Shown: one piece after another, positions 16,225 through 24,549 of the stretch
Position numbering within the stretch: the stretch's first letter is position 1
Layout of the letters: the number at the start of each line of letters is the position of its first letter
Origin: Gammaproteobacteria bacterium
GTDB lineage: Bacteria > Pseudomonadota > Gammaproteobacteria > Pseudomonadales > Azotimanducaceae
Length of the DNA: 37,341 nt
Direction: 5' to 3'
Assembly: GCA_009837725.1 (NCBI GenBank)
Contig: VXSY01000142.1
Location: 1-37,341 of the forward strand
Notes under the pieces: model-generated
Database searches by the model: none
What the model was told of the DNA's origin: nothing
The model's input: only the letters and a program-made list of their open reading frames with translations
Made by a program: the position numbers and the translations under genes

Positions 16225-17102
16225 GGTCGCTCCGTCTCCGTGGGCGCCGGCTTCAGATCCGTCACGAGCCCGAGCGCCGCCAAGAGCTTGAGACCGAGCC
16301 ACGCGAGGTCTAGCTGCCACCAGCGAAAGCCCAGTCGCGCCGAGCCGGCGTGACGGTGGTGGTTGTTGTGCCAGCCCTCGCCCATGGTGATGAGCGCCAG
16401 CCACCAGAGATTGCGGCTCGAATCGCGAGTGTCGAACGGCCGCTGCCGGCGGCGCAAGGGACCGGGTCGATGGGCTACGGAGTTCACCAGAAAGGTCGCG
16501 TGCATGAGCGCGACGGTAGAAAGAACGTAACCCCACACCAGCATCTGCCAGCCGTTCGTGCCGAAGTCTGGGCCGAGCGCCTCGCCGAGCGCGAACATCG
16601 ACGCGCCATAGGCCACGGGCGCCGCGAGGTCGAAGCGATTCAGCCATCGCAACTCGGGAAATCGGGCGAGATCCCGAACGCGCACCAAGGGCGTGCGGAA
16701 ATGACGACGAGTGAGGAACCAACCCATGTGCGACCAACAAAAGCCGCGCCCCGCATTATGCGGATCGGCACCTGTGTCTGCGTTCGTGTGATGCAGTCGA
16801 TGGTGCGCGGCCCACCACAGTGGCCCACGCTGCGTCGCGGCGGCGCCCAGCGTCGCGAACACGAACTGGGTGCCCCGGCCGGCGCGAAACGCCCGGTGCG
16901 AGAAACATCGGTGGTAGAAGGCGCTAACCGCGAACGCCCGAACAAGGTAGGAGACGACTGCCACGGCCAGCGCCGCAGCGCTGACGCCGACGGCAAACAC
17001 GGCCAAGCACGCCAGATGCAGACCCATGAAGGGGACAATCCGCAGCCAGCCGATTGCGTCCTCCGACCCACCGCCTTCCATGGCCCCGGCCACACGTTCC
17101 AT
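16209..17102 (-). CDS. Fatty-acyl desaturase (delta-9 / stearoyl-CoA type)
   Basis: Membrane di-iron desaturase introducing a double bond into an acyl chain, giving the substrate for the CFA-like enzymes downstream. 297 aa from the ATG at 17102 (weak AGGCGG upstream; another ATG at 17081 is possible). All three histidine boxes are intact: 'HRCFSH' at 64-69, 'HRLHH' at 101-105 and 'HNNHH' in 'GEGWHNNHHRHAG'. Hydrophobic pairs flank them (about 23-57 and about 180-225). First gene of the minus-strand lipid operon; the FAD gene follows with a 16-nt overlap. The upstream gap carries a direct repeat with 11-bp period (17181-17199). Confidence 0.94.
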   Translation of the reverse strand: MERVAGAMEGGGSEDAIGWLRIVPFMGLHLACLAVFAVGVSAAALAVAVVSYLVRAFAVSAFYHRCFSHRAFRAGRGTQFVFATLGAAATQRGPLWWAAHHRLHHTNADTGADPHNAGRGFCWSHMGWFLTRRHFRTPLVRVRDLARFPELRWLNRFDLAAPVAYGASMFALGEALGPDFGTNGWQMLVWGYVLSTVALMHATFLVNSVAHRPGPLRRRQRPFDTRDSSRNLWWLALITMGEGWHNNHHRHAGSARLGFRWWQLDLAWLGLKLLAALGLVTDLKPAPTETERPCASR

Positions 17103-17426
17103 ACCCGCCTGGTTCCCAATGCAACGAGGCGAGCATCGTCGAACCGCCGTGAACGAGATGTGAGGGAACGCGACACGCCGCTTCACGTTGCCTTCACGTC
17201 TCACCCGGGGTCAGCGGATCGTCGGTGGAGTGCCGGCGCTGTTCCGGCTGAGCCAGAACTCGATCAAGGTCCCGCGAGTTGCAGTGCGCGACCACCCGGC
17301 GCCGCCAGCACCTTCGCGACCCGGCTCACGGCGTGAAGGGCTTGCGGGTCGAGCGCGGGACCTCCCGGTTGCTGGTAGTCTGTCCGCCGAAGATCAAGCT
17401 ATGCATTCAGTCTTGAGGCGGCGTTC
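17103..17426. other. Divergent intergenic region, desaturase operon versus Nudix gene
   Basis: 324 bp without a supported gene. It contains the CTTCACGT direct repeat (17181-17199), a further CGTGAAGG at about 17330 in the other orientation, and the Nudix ribosome-binding site GAGGCGG. No clear -35/-10 pair stands out. Small ORFs in this gap lack ribosome sites or family character. Confidence 0.4.
17181..17199. promoter_or_regulatory. Direct repeat CTTCACGT with 11-bp period, candidate response-regulator site
   Basis: Two identical 8-mers CTTCACGT at 17181-17188 and 17192-17199, start to start 11 bp, lying 79-97 bp upstream of the desaturase ATG. Tandem half-sites one helical turn apart are how OmpR/PhoB-family dimers bind DNA, and such a regulator is encoded at 9889-10596. 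The functional link is inference. Confidence 0.4.
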
Positions 17427-18209
17427 TTGGCGAGCGAACAGCGGAAACAAGCGCAGAGCGGCAAATCGCGCCGTGGCATCCGCAAGGCAGCCACGGTGCT
17501 GGTGGTGCGACAGGCGGCTGCCGACATCGAAGTGTTCATGGTGCAGCGACCGGCTCGTGGCGTGTTTCCGGACCTGCATGTCTTCCCCGGCGGCAAGGTG
17601 GATGCCCTCGACAGCGATTTCGAGCACGCCTGCGCTGGCCTCGACGACCGCGACGCCTCACGCCGTCTGATGGTGGCCCGCGGCGGCTTGCGCTACTGGG
17701 TAACCGCGATCCGCGAGTGCTTCGAGGAGAGCGGCGTGCTGCTCGCCTATCGAAACGGCACGTTGTTCGAACCGGCGGACGATGCGGAGTCGGAGCGCTT
17801 CGATGGCTATCAGGACGCACTTGGGGCCGGCGAAACCACGCTGGGCGAAATCGCGCGCCGCGAGGGGCTCGAACTCGCGACCGATCGCGTTGCCTATTTC
17901 AGCCACTGGATCACGCCGGAGACTGCGCCGGCCCGCTTCGACACACGCTTTTTCATCGCTGCCATGCCACCGCGACAGTCGGCGTTCGGCCATCAGCACG
18001 AAACCGTCGGCGGGGAGTGGGTTACGCCCACGTCGGCCCTCAGCCGTTTCGACGAAGGCGACTGGCAGATGATCTTTCCGACCTTGACGACGCTGCGCAT
18101 GGCAGCGCCCTACCGTTCCGTCGAGGAACTGCTCGGAGCGGTGCGCGCAGGTGCGCATCGCATCGAGATCACCGGCGAACTGCATCGCCAAGGCATGCAG
18201 TACTCCTGA
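17427..18209 (+). CDS. Nudix hydrolase, NUDT19-like (CoA-diphosphatase type)
   Basis: 260-aa Nudix-fold hydrolase. The box is split as in the NUDT19/RP2 branch: '[15 protein letters not shown]' supplies the early glycines, and after an insert of about 30 residues comes '[13 protein letters not shown]', the RE-x2-EE-x-G core that binds Mg2+. '[18 protein letters not shown]' (here '[21 protein letters not shown]') is another strong mark of that branch. Relatives hydrolyse CoA or acyl-CoA diphosphate bonds. TTG start chosen: GAGG lies 8-9 nt upstream, and no in-frame ATG precedes the domain. It stands alone before the ABC operon (9-nt gap) and may be co-transcribed with it. Confidence 0.87.
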   Translation: MASEQRKQAQSGKSRRGIRKAATVLVVRQAAADIEVFMVQRPARGVFPDLHVFPGGKVDALDSDFEHACAGLDDRDASRRLMVARGGLRYWVTAIRECFEESGVLLAYRNGTLFEPADDAESERFDGYQDALGAGETTLGEIARREGLELATDRVAYFSHWITPETAPARFDTRFFIAAMPPRQSAFGHQHETVGGEWVTPTSALSRFDEGDWQMIFPTLTTLRMAAPYRSVEELLGAVRAGAHRIEITGELHRQGMQYS

Positions 18210-18218
18210 CGACGGCGC

Positions 18219-18929
18219 GTGGTGGCGGCTAACGTGGCGCAACCCCATACCGGGCCGCGAGGCGACGGCCCGGGAACGCTGCTCGAAATCGATGGGGTTT
18301 CGAAGAGCTTTCGCGATGGCGGCCGCGACCGTCCGGTGCTGGCCGAGGTGTCCTTTCGGGTCGAAGCCGGCACCGCCGTAGCCCTTCGTGGTCCGAGCGG
18401 CTGCGGCAAGTCCACTCTTCTCAATATCATCGCCGGCATCTTGCAGCCGGACTCTGGTGCAGTGCGCTTCCACGGCGATGAGGCTTCGTTCACCGTGTCC
18501 GCCGGCAACGAACGGGAACGAGCGCAGTTTCGCCGCCGCCGAGTGGGCATGGTGTTCCAGTTCTTCAACCTCGTGCCGACGTTGACGGCGGCGGAGAACG
18601 TGCGCTTGGCGGTAGAACTCGCCGGCGACGGCGAGGCAGACCGTGCTCTAGATCGGCTCGAAACGCTGGGGCTCGGGACACGGCGTGATGCCTTTCCTGC
18701 GTTTCTTTCCGGCGGCGAACAACAGCGAGTCGCCATCGCCCGCGCCCTCGCCGCGGAGCCACCGCTGGTGCTTGCCGATGAACCCACGGGCAACCTCGAC
18801 CGTGCCAATGCCGATCAGGTCATCGACGCGCTTTGGCAGGAAACGCGGGAAGCGGGGGCTGCCCTCGTGATCGCAACCCACAGCGAACGCATCGCCACCC
18901 GGGCCGATCGCGTGATCGAGCTCGCGTAA
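18219..18929 (+). CDS. ABC transporter ATP-binding protein (LolD/MacB/AttE-like)
   Basis: Cytoplasmic ATPase of a type VII (mechanotransmission, FtsX-class) ABC system, 236 aa. Walker A 'GPSGCGKST' at 58-66, Q-loop '[18 protein letters not shown]', signature '[15 protein letters not shown]', Walker B '[12 protein letters not shown]', H-switch '[10 protein letters not shown]'. '[10 protein letters not shown]' and 'DEPTGNLD' are characteristic of the LolD/MacB ATPase group. GTG at 18219 or 18234; neither has a strong ribosome site, and the upstream Nudix stop is only 9 nt away. The permease follows after 24 nt. Confidence 0.93.
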   Translation: MVAANVAQPHTGPRGDGPGTLLEIDGVSKSFRDGGRDRPVLAEVSFRVEAGTAVALRGPSGCGKSTLLNIIAGILQPDSGAVRFHGDEASFTVSAGNERERAQFRRRRVGMVFQFFNLVPTLTAAENVRLAVELAGDGEADRALDRLETLGLGTRRDAFPAFLSGGEQQRVAIARALAAEPPLVLADEPTGNLDRANADQVIDALWQETREAGAALVIATHSERIATRADRVIELA

Positions 18930-18953
18930 CAACGACTGGCGACGAGCGACGCG

Positions 18954-21368
18954 ATGGGCGGGATGTTGCTGTTGCTTCGCAGCCAGCTTCGATTTCTGGC
19001 GCGCAATCCCGTCGGCACCGGCGTCATACTCCTCGGGATCGCTCTCGCCGTCACCTCTGTGGTCACGGTTCACCTAACGGGCCAGACCTTGGCCGGTGCG
19101 GTGCGTGACACTCGGGCACTCGCCGGCTACAGCCACGTAGGAACTCGGCCGAATCTCACCGCGGAGGATTACTTCGCCTTGCGTGCACGCTGGCGGGAAG
19201 GTGAGTGGTCGGACCTGGCGGGGCTGCTGCCGGTTGTGGAAGGAACGCTCGACGTTGGCGGCGAGTTGCGTCGCCTTGTCGGCATCGACCCACTCGCGGA
19301 CATCGGCCACTCCGATCGCGCGTTGGCGCGCTCGGAAGCGGGCACCCCCGAAGCCGGCGCGCCGGCGGTTCTCGATCGCTTTCTCACCGAGGACGTGTTG
19401 GTGACCAGCGAGCGCGTGTTGCAGGCGGCGATGAAGCATGGCGACCTCCCGCCAAACACATCGCTGGTGCCCTTGGCGGATGGCGACGTGCTGCTCGCAG
19501 ACCTGCCCACCGCGTGGCGACTGCTCGAACGCCCCGGCCAACTCGACGCCATTTGGCTGCGAACCGAAGCCGGGCCGACGGGTGGAGGGTTGCCCATGCA
19601 ATGGCTAGAAGCGCTGTTGCCGGGCCTTTCCGCCGCGCTCGATCCGCCGCCCGGCCCGCGCATCGACGGCTTCGTTGTCACGCCGGCGGCGAACTGGCAG
19701 GGAGTCGGGCGCTACGCCGATGCGGTGGTGTTCAACCTTGGTGCCTTAGGTGCGCTGGCGCTATTGGTGGCAGGGTTCCTCGCGGCGGAAATCGGCATTG
19801 CCAATGTGGCGCGCCGGGAGCGCGAGATCCAGCGCCTGCTGGCGCTTGGCGTGTCGGATCGTGTCCTCGCCGCCCTGCAACTGGGCGAGTCTGCAGTGGT
19901 TGGAACGGTGGCGGCGGGCCTAGGACTCGTTGCTGGCATATTGCTGTCCGCAGAGCTCTCGGCTCCGTTGTCACAGCCGCGGCCGTCAACAGGGGATGGT
20001 GCCTTGGATGCTTGGGTGGTTGGCAAAGCACTCGGCACCGGCGTCCTCGTGGCGATGCTCGCCGCCTTGGCAGCCGTCCGGCGCATCGGCATCACACCCG
20101 CCCCGGCAAGACCCATGCGACGCGGACTGTCGGCGAGCGGCGCTGCCATCGCCCTTGCGACCTCGGCCGGGCTGCTCCTGCACGGCAGCCTGCTCGCGGC
20201 CTTCGCCGCCTTGCTGACGTTGTGCGTCGCGCACATGCTGGCCGTGCTGCCAGCCACGGTTTTCGTAGTCGAACGCCGCTCCCTGGCACCGAAGCGGACT
20301 TCGCTGCGCCTCAACTTGCGCGCCGCCAGCGCACACGCGGGTGAAATCGGCTTTGCCCTCGGCGCGTTGTCCATCGCCACGGCAGCAGCCATAGGCATGG
20401 GAGTGATGGTGGAGAGCCTACGCCGCGACTTCCTCACCATGCTGGACCAACGGCTTCAACCCGGTATCTACGTAGCTGGATTGCCAGAGGAGGCCGACCT
20501 TCTCTGGCTTCAGGAGCGGGGATTGGACGTGCGACACCCCGGCACGATGCGGGCACGCACCGATGGAGGCCCGGTGGATGTGACCTTCGCCCGCATCGAT
20601 GCCGAGGAGGCCGCGCGCTACGGGTTGGGGGACGGGCTTACCGAAAGGGTGATGGTGAACGAGCTAGGTGCACGACGGTTTGGCATCGTCCCCGGCGACA
20701 CCTTGCGCCTCCGGGCCGGTGGCCAATCTCGATCGGTGGAGGTGGCGCATGTGTTCCGCGATTTTGGTGCGCCAACGCCGCGAGTCATCGCGCCGGAGAC
20801 CTTGGCGGCAGCGTTCCCGGGCGTACCGATCCAAAGGGACCGCCTGTTTGTTCGTGCAACTGGCGGGGAAGGAGGTGCGATCGCCGGGGAGGTGCGGGGA
20901 CGATGGCCGGATAGCCGCGTCCAGGATCAAGGACAGCTTCGCGCCTTGGCAGAGGATGTGTTCAACGCGTCCTTTGCCGTCGCCGCCGGGCTCGCTGTGC
21001 TGGCACTGGTGGTGGCGGCGGTGGGGCTATATGGCGTGTTGACGGTGTTGCAGACACGACGTGGCCCGGAGTTCCGTCTGCTCCATGCCATGGGAATGCC
21101 CCGGTCCACCATGTGGCGCATGGCGCTGATCCAGTGCGCCGTGCTCGGTGCGGTCGCGACGGTGGCCGCGATCCCACTCGGCTACGCGACCGCATGGGTG
21201 CTCTGTAGCTTCGTCAGCCCAGCCGCCTTCGGTTGGAGCATCAACATCAATCCCGACCTCGGCGCGACGTTGACCCCGATAGGTTGGGGAATGCTGGCGG
21301 CGCTCGCGGCGGGTGCGCTGCCGAGCTGGCGATCCGCGTTTCCGAGCCCAGCACCAGCGGATGAGTAG
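18954..21368 (+). CDS. FtsX-type ABC transporter permease (single fused chain)
   Basis: Inner-membrane permease of 804 aa. TM1 near residues 18-40 ('VGTGVILLGIALAVTSVVTVHLTG'), a periplasmic domain of about 220 residues, a group of helices around 262-420, another helix near 470-490, a second periplasmic domain, and a C-terminal FtsX unit with helices near 665-800 ('LRLLHAMGMPRSTMWRMALIQ'-type coupling region). In Agrobacterium-style Att loci the permease is encoded by two genes (attF, attG); here both halves appear to be in one chain. Its stop overlaps the start of the CrtC/AttH lipoprotein by 8 nt, so ATPase, permease and lipoprotein form one unit, likely moving a lipidic or hydrophobic cargo. 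Confidence 0.9.
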   Translation: MGGMLLLLRSQLRFLARNPVGTGVILLGIALAVTSVVTVHLTGQTLAGAVRDTRALAGYSHVGTRPNLTAEDYFALRARWREGEWSDLAGLLPVVEGTLDVGGELRRLVGIDPLADIGHSDRALARSEAGTPEAGAPAVLDRFLTEDVLVTSERVLQAAMKHGDLPPNTSLVPLADGDVLLADLPTAWRLLERPGQLDAIWLRTEAGPTGGGLPMQWLEALLPGLSAALDPPPGPRIDGFVVTPAANWQGVGRYADAVVFNLGALGALALLVAGFLAAEIGIANVARREREIQRLLALGVSDRVLAALQLGESAVVGTVAAGLGLVAGILLSAELSAPLSQPRPSTGDGALDAWVVGKALGTGVLVAMLAALAAVRRIGITPAPARPMRRGLSASGAAIALATSAGLLLHGSLLAAFAALLTLCVAHMLAVLPATVFVVERRSLAPKRTSLRLNLRAASAHAGEIGFALGALSIATAAAIGMGVMVESLRRDFLTMLDQRLQPGIYVAGLPEEADLLWLQERGLDVRHPGTMRARTDGGPVDVTFARIDAEEAARYGLGDGLTERVMVNELGARRFGIVPGDTLRLRAGGQSRSVEVAHVFRDFGAPTPRVIAPETLAAAFPGVPIQRDRLFVRATGGEGGAIAGEVRGRWPDSRVQDQGQLRALAEDVFNASFAVAAGLAVLALVVAAVGLYGVLTVLQTRRGPEFRLLHAMGMPRSTMWRMALIQCAVLGAVATVAAIPLGYATAWVLCSFVSPAAFGWSININPDLGATLTPIGWGMLAALAAGALPSWRSAFPSPAPADE

Positions 21369-22536
21369 CTACGGCTACCAGCCCACGCTGGCGCGCCCTG
21401 AAGGGCGCGTCGGCAGTTGCTGCGCAACCGCATGCCTGCTGGCGTTGCTTGTGCTGGCACTTGCCGCTGCCGGCTGCACCGAGCCGGTCGCCGAGGGCGG
21501 GCGCCTCAGCACGGTACTCGGCGGTGAAGAGCTCGACGGCTTCCGCCGAGCGACCATGCCCGCGAGCATCGAGTTCCCCAGGGACCACGGTGCCCATCCG
21601 GATTTCCGTAGCGAGTGGTGGTACTTCACTGCCGTGCTACACGACGCCCGGGGTCGTGATTTCGGCGTGCAGTTCACGCTGTTCCGCCAGGCGCTCCTGC
21701 CCCACAGCGGCCGCGGGCCTTGGCGCACCGCCCAGGTGTACATGGGGCACCTTGCCGTCTCCGACGTGGAGGCGGGCATCCATCATCAAGCCGAGCGTCT
21801 GGTGCGGGGGCATCCACGGCTCGCTGGCGTCAGCCATGTGCCGAATGTCCCGGCGGCACCGGCACCTGCGTCCAAGGCATCGTTCGCCGCTTGGATCGAA
21901 GGCTGGCGGTTGGCGTCGGTGTCCACGGCCTTTCTGCCCATGACGCTCATTGCCGAGGACGCGAAGATTGGGCTCGATCTGCACTTGGAACAGACCAAGC
22001 CCATCGTCCTGCAAGGCGATGCCGGCTTCTCCGCCAAGGGCCCGGCGAATGCTTCCTACTACTACTCCGTGCCGCGTCTTGCCGTCTCCGGGACCGTTCG
22101 CGTGGCCGGAGACAGCCATGAGGTCACCGGCCGCGGCTGGCTGGACCGGGAATGGAGCACCAGCGTGCTGGCACGCGAGTACGCCGGCTGGGACTGGTTC
22201 GCTCTACAGCTCGACGACGGCCGCGACTTCATGCTCTATCAACTGCGCCGTCGCGATGGCGCGCAGGATGCCTACAACGGCGCCACCGCAATCGACCCCG
22301 GCGGCGACGCAAAACGTCTCGATCCCGCCGACGTGCGTCTAACCGCAACGCACTCGTGGCGCGGCTGGCCGGTGCGATGGGAGCTGTCGGTCGGCGACGA
22401 GCGCTTCGCTATCGTCGCGGCCTTTGACGATCAGGTGATGGAGACGTTCGTGCGGTATTGGGAAGGATTGGTGTGGGTGGAGAGCGAAAGCGGCGAGCGA
22501 CTCGGTTCCGGCTACATGGAACTCACGGGCTACTAA
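21361..22536 (+). CDS. CrtC/AttH-like lipocalin-fold lipoprotein
   Basis: Predicted periplasmic lipoprotein of the CrtC/AttH family (COG5621-like), 391 aa. Lipobox 'LAAAGC' with Cys39 after a hydrophobic core. Mature domain: 'HPDFRSEWWYFTAVLHD' (the family's SEWWYxT motif), 'FGVQFTLFRQ', 'YYYSVPRLAVSGTV', 'GRGWLDREWSTS' and 'GWDWFALQLDDGRDFMLYQLR', all standard family blocks. ATG at 21361 overlaps the permease stop; the ORF-track start at 21313 lies deep in the permease. Oddity: residues about 11-24 are encoded by a two-hairpin repeat (21392-21431) shared with the biotin carboxylase gene, so the n-region of this signal peptide seems to be made of repeat sequence. It probably hands a substrate to or from the ABC permease. 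Confidence 0.88.
   Translation: MSSYGYQPTLARPEGRVGSCCATACLLALLVLALAAAGCTEPVAEGGRLSTVLGGEELDGFRRATMPASIEFPRDHGAHPDFRSEWWYFTAVLHDARGRDFGVQFTLFRQALLPHSGRGPWRTAQVYMGHLAVSDVEAGIHHQAERLVRGHPRLAGVSHVPNVPAAPAPASKASFAAWIEGWRLASVSTAFLPMTLIAEDAKIGLDLHLEQTKPIVLQGDAGFSAKGPANASYYYSVPRLAVSGTVRVAGDSHEVTGRGWLDREWSTSVLAREYAGWDWFALQLDDGRDFMLYQLRRRDGAQDAYNGATAIDPGGDAKRLDPADVRLTATHSWRGWPVRWELSVGDERFAIVAAFDDQVMETFVRYWEGLVWVESESGERLGSGYMELTGY
21392..21431. repeat. Two-hairpin palindromic repeat, copy 1 (inside the lipoprotein signal-peptide region)
   Basis: Stem 1: CGCGCCC-tgaa-GGGCGCG. Stem 2: GCAGTTGC-tgc-GCAACCGC (one mismatch). The linker between stems is TCG. The 40-nt block matches the reverse complement of 28844-28883 at 35 of 40 positions by eye, with four of the five differences in the loops. 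Similarity may continue another 15 nt or so downstream. Confidence 0.85.
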
Positions 22537-22550
22537 CGAGGGGAAAACTG

Positions 22551-23114
22551 GTGGCAGACGAAGACTTGATTTGGCAGCGCGAACGATCGGAGCCGGGCCC
22601 GGACTTGCGCATTCTCAACGTGCGGCACGACTGGATGCGCCACCCCAAAGGCGAGCCCTTGCTCAAGCGGTTGGTGCTCGAGTCCGTCGACTGGATCAAC
22701 ATCGTCGCCTTGACGCCAGAGGGCCTGTCGGTGATGGTCAAGCAATTCCGCTTCGGAATTGGCGACTGCACCGTAGAGACAGCCGGCGGTATGGTCGATC
22801 CCGGCGAGACTCCACTCGAGGCCGCCCAGCGTGAACTGCTCGAGGAAACCGGCTACGGCGGTGGCGAATGGTCTTCCCTCGGCGCCGTTGAGCCGAACCC
22901 AGCCATCCACCCGCACCTCTGCCACCACTTTCTCGCCAAGGACGTCGAACGCATCGCCGAACCCACACCCGGCGAGGGCGAGGCCATTCGAGTTTGCCTG
23001 ATGACCGTCGACGAAATCCGCGCAGAAGTGGCAGCCGGTCGCATCCGGCACGTGCTGGCGCTCTCAGCGATGTCTCGGGCGTTCCCGCTGTTTCCCTTGC
23101 TGCCGCCTGCTTGA
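22551..23114 (+). CDS. Nudix hydrolase, ADP-ribose-pyrophosphatase-like
   Basis: 187-aa Nudix enzyme with a textbook box at about residues 80-102: 'GGMVDPGETPLEAAQRELLEETGY' matches G-x5-E-x7-RE-U-x-EE-x-GU exactly. The preceding 'VMVKQFRFGIGDCTVETAGG' matches the ADP-ribose/nucleotide-sugar diphosphatase branch, and 'GAVEPNPAIHPHLCHHFLAKDVE' follows as in its relatives. GTG at 22551 selected because GAGGGG lies 7 nt upstream; the ORF-track start at 22458 overlaps the lipoprotein gene. It sits 14 nt after the lipoprotein stop, so it is likely read from the same message, although no functional link is evident. Confidence 0.88.
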   Translation: MADEDLIWQRERSEPGPDLRILNVRHDWMRHPKGEPLLKRLVLESVDWINIVALTPEGLSVMVKQFRFGIGDCTVETAGGMVDPGETPLEAAQRELLEETGYGGGEWSSLGAVEPNPAIHPHLCHHFLAKDVERIAEPTPGEGEAIRVCLMTVDEIRAEVAAGRIRHVLALSAMSRAFPLFPLLPPA

Positions 23115-23217
23115 GGGATGCGCGGCGAAAGCGAAGCGGGCAATCGGCCGCCGCCACGCCGTTCGGCTACGGTATATTCCGCGCTTGTCCCTTGATGGCC
23201 GCCAGCGCCGCCGAGCC

Positions 23218-24468
23218 ATGCGCGGATTCACCACCAGCGTCGTGCATTCGGACCGTTCGAGTCCCATCGAGCACGGCTCGCTGCAAAAGCCTATCCACGC
23301 CACCGTCGCCTATGGCTACGACGACGTGCAGGACCTTGCGGACGTTTTCCAGGGCAAGAGCAGCGGCTATTCCTATGGCCGGCAGGTGAATCCAACCGTC
23401 TCGGCGCTCGAAGAAAAAATCACGCGCATGGAAAACAGTGTCGCCACGGTGTGCTTCGGCACCGGCATGGGAGCCATCGGTACGCTGCTGTTCGCTTTGC
23501 TGCGGCGGGGAGACCATTTCGTCTCCAGTTCGTTTCTGTTCGGCAACACCAACAGCCTGTTCCAGAGCTTCGCGGCGCATGGCATCGAAGTGAGCTTCGT
23601 CGACGCGACGAAAACCGACGCCGTTGCCGAGGCGATCCGACCCGAAACCAAGCTCGTGTTCGTCGAGACCATTGCCAACCCGGTAACGCAGGTGAGCGAT
23701 CTGGCCGGCATCGGCACGCTGTGCCGCGAGCACGGGCTGGTCTATGTCGTGGACAACACCATGACCTCACCCTATCTCTTCCAGCCGCGCACGGTGGACG
23801 CCTCGCTGATCGTGACGAGCCTGACGAAGTATGTTGGCGGCCACGGCAACGCCCTGGGCGGATCGGTGACCGAGACGGGCCGCTTCGATTGGACCGCCTA
23901 CGACAACATCTACGACACCTATCGCAAGGGCGACCCCGCCAAGTGGGGCATCACGCAGATCCGCAAGAAGGGCCTGCGCGACTGCGGAGCCGCCATCGGC
24001 GCGGAAGCGGCGCACCACTTGGGCGTCGGCGCGGAAACCCTTGCGTTGCGCATGGAACGCCAATGCGCGAGTGCAGCGGCGTTGGCCGGATATCTAGCCG
24101 GCCACCCAGGCGTCGCGAAGGTCTTCTATCCGGGCCTGCGCATCCATCCGGAGTACGACCGCGCCAAGGGGTTGTTCCGCCACCCCGGTGCATTGTTCAG
24201 CTTCGAACTCGCCGACGGCATCGAGCCGTTCCCCTACCTGAACCGCCTGAAGATCGTCGTCAAGTCGAGCAACCTAGGCGACAACCGCACGCTGGCGATC
24301 CCGGTCGCCCACACGATCTACCACGAGATGGGCCCGGAACGCCGCGCCAGCATGGGCATCGCCGACTCCCTGATCCGAATCTCGGTCGGCATCGAAGAAA
24401 CGGAAGACTTGATCGCGGACTTCCGCGCCGCGTTCCCCAACGCATCCGATCAACCACATTCGTCTTGA
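23218..24468 (+). CDS. PLP-dependent Cys/Met metabolism enzyme (cystathionine gamma-synthase/lyase family)
   Basis: 416-aa fold-type I PLP enzyme of sulfur amino-acid metabolism. Cofactor lysine K204 in 'SLTKYVGGHGNALGG'; phosphate-binding 'FGTGMGAI' at 80-87; 'YVVDNTMTSPYLFQP' carries the aspartate that pairs with the pyridine nitrogen; 'YGRQVNPTVSALEEKI' is the family's N-terminal segment; 'SSNLGDNRTLAIPVAHTIY' and 'GIADSLIRISVGIEE' are at the C-terminus. ATG at 23218 begins just before the 'GFTTSVVHSD' start typical of the family. Sequence alone does not separate gamma-synthase, gamma-lyase and O-acetylhomoserine sulfhydrylase roles. An AT-rich patch 'GGTATATTCC' at 23171-23180 may be part of its promoter. 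Confidence 0.9.
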   Translation: MRGFTTSVVHSDRSSPIEHGSLQKPIHATVAYGYDDVQDLADVFQGKSSGYSYGRQVNPTVSALEEKITRMENSVATVCFGTGMGAIGTLLFALLRRGDHFVSSSFLFGNTNSLFQSFAAHGIEVSFVDATKTDAVAEAIRPETKLVFVETIANPVTQVSDLAGIGTLCREHGLVYVVDNTMTSPYLFQPRTVDASLIVTSLTKYVGGHGNALGGSVTETGRFDWTAYDNIYDTYRKGDPAKWGITQIRKKGLRDCGAAIGAEAAHHLGVGAETLALRMERQCASAAALAGYLAGHPGVAKVFYPGLRIHPEYDRAKGLFRHPGALFSFELADGIEPFPYLNRLKIVVKSSNLGDNRTLAIPVAHTIYHEMGPERRASMGIADSLIRISVGIEETEDLIADFRAAFPNASDQPHSS

Positions 24469-24549
24469 TGTACCGAGGGCAGCCGACGATTTTCCAGGCA
24501 ATGCACCGGCGCTTGATCCAGCAAGGCGTGCGCCGCCAAAGAGGGAAAC

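Noticed and set aside
16225-16740. N-terminal extension of the 586-aa ORF
   Set aside because: It overlaps the well-supported desaturase gene; the Rossmann motif starts right after the ATG at 16224.
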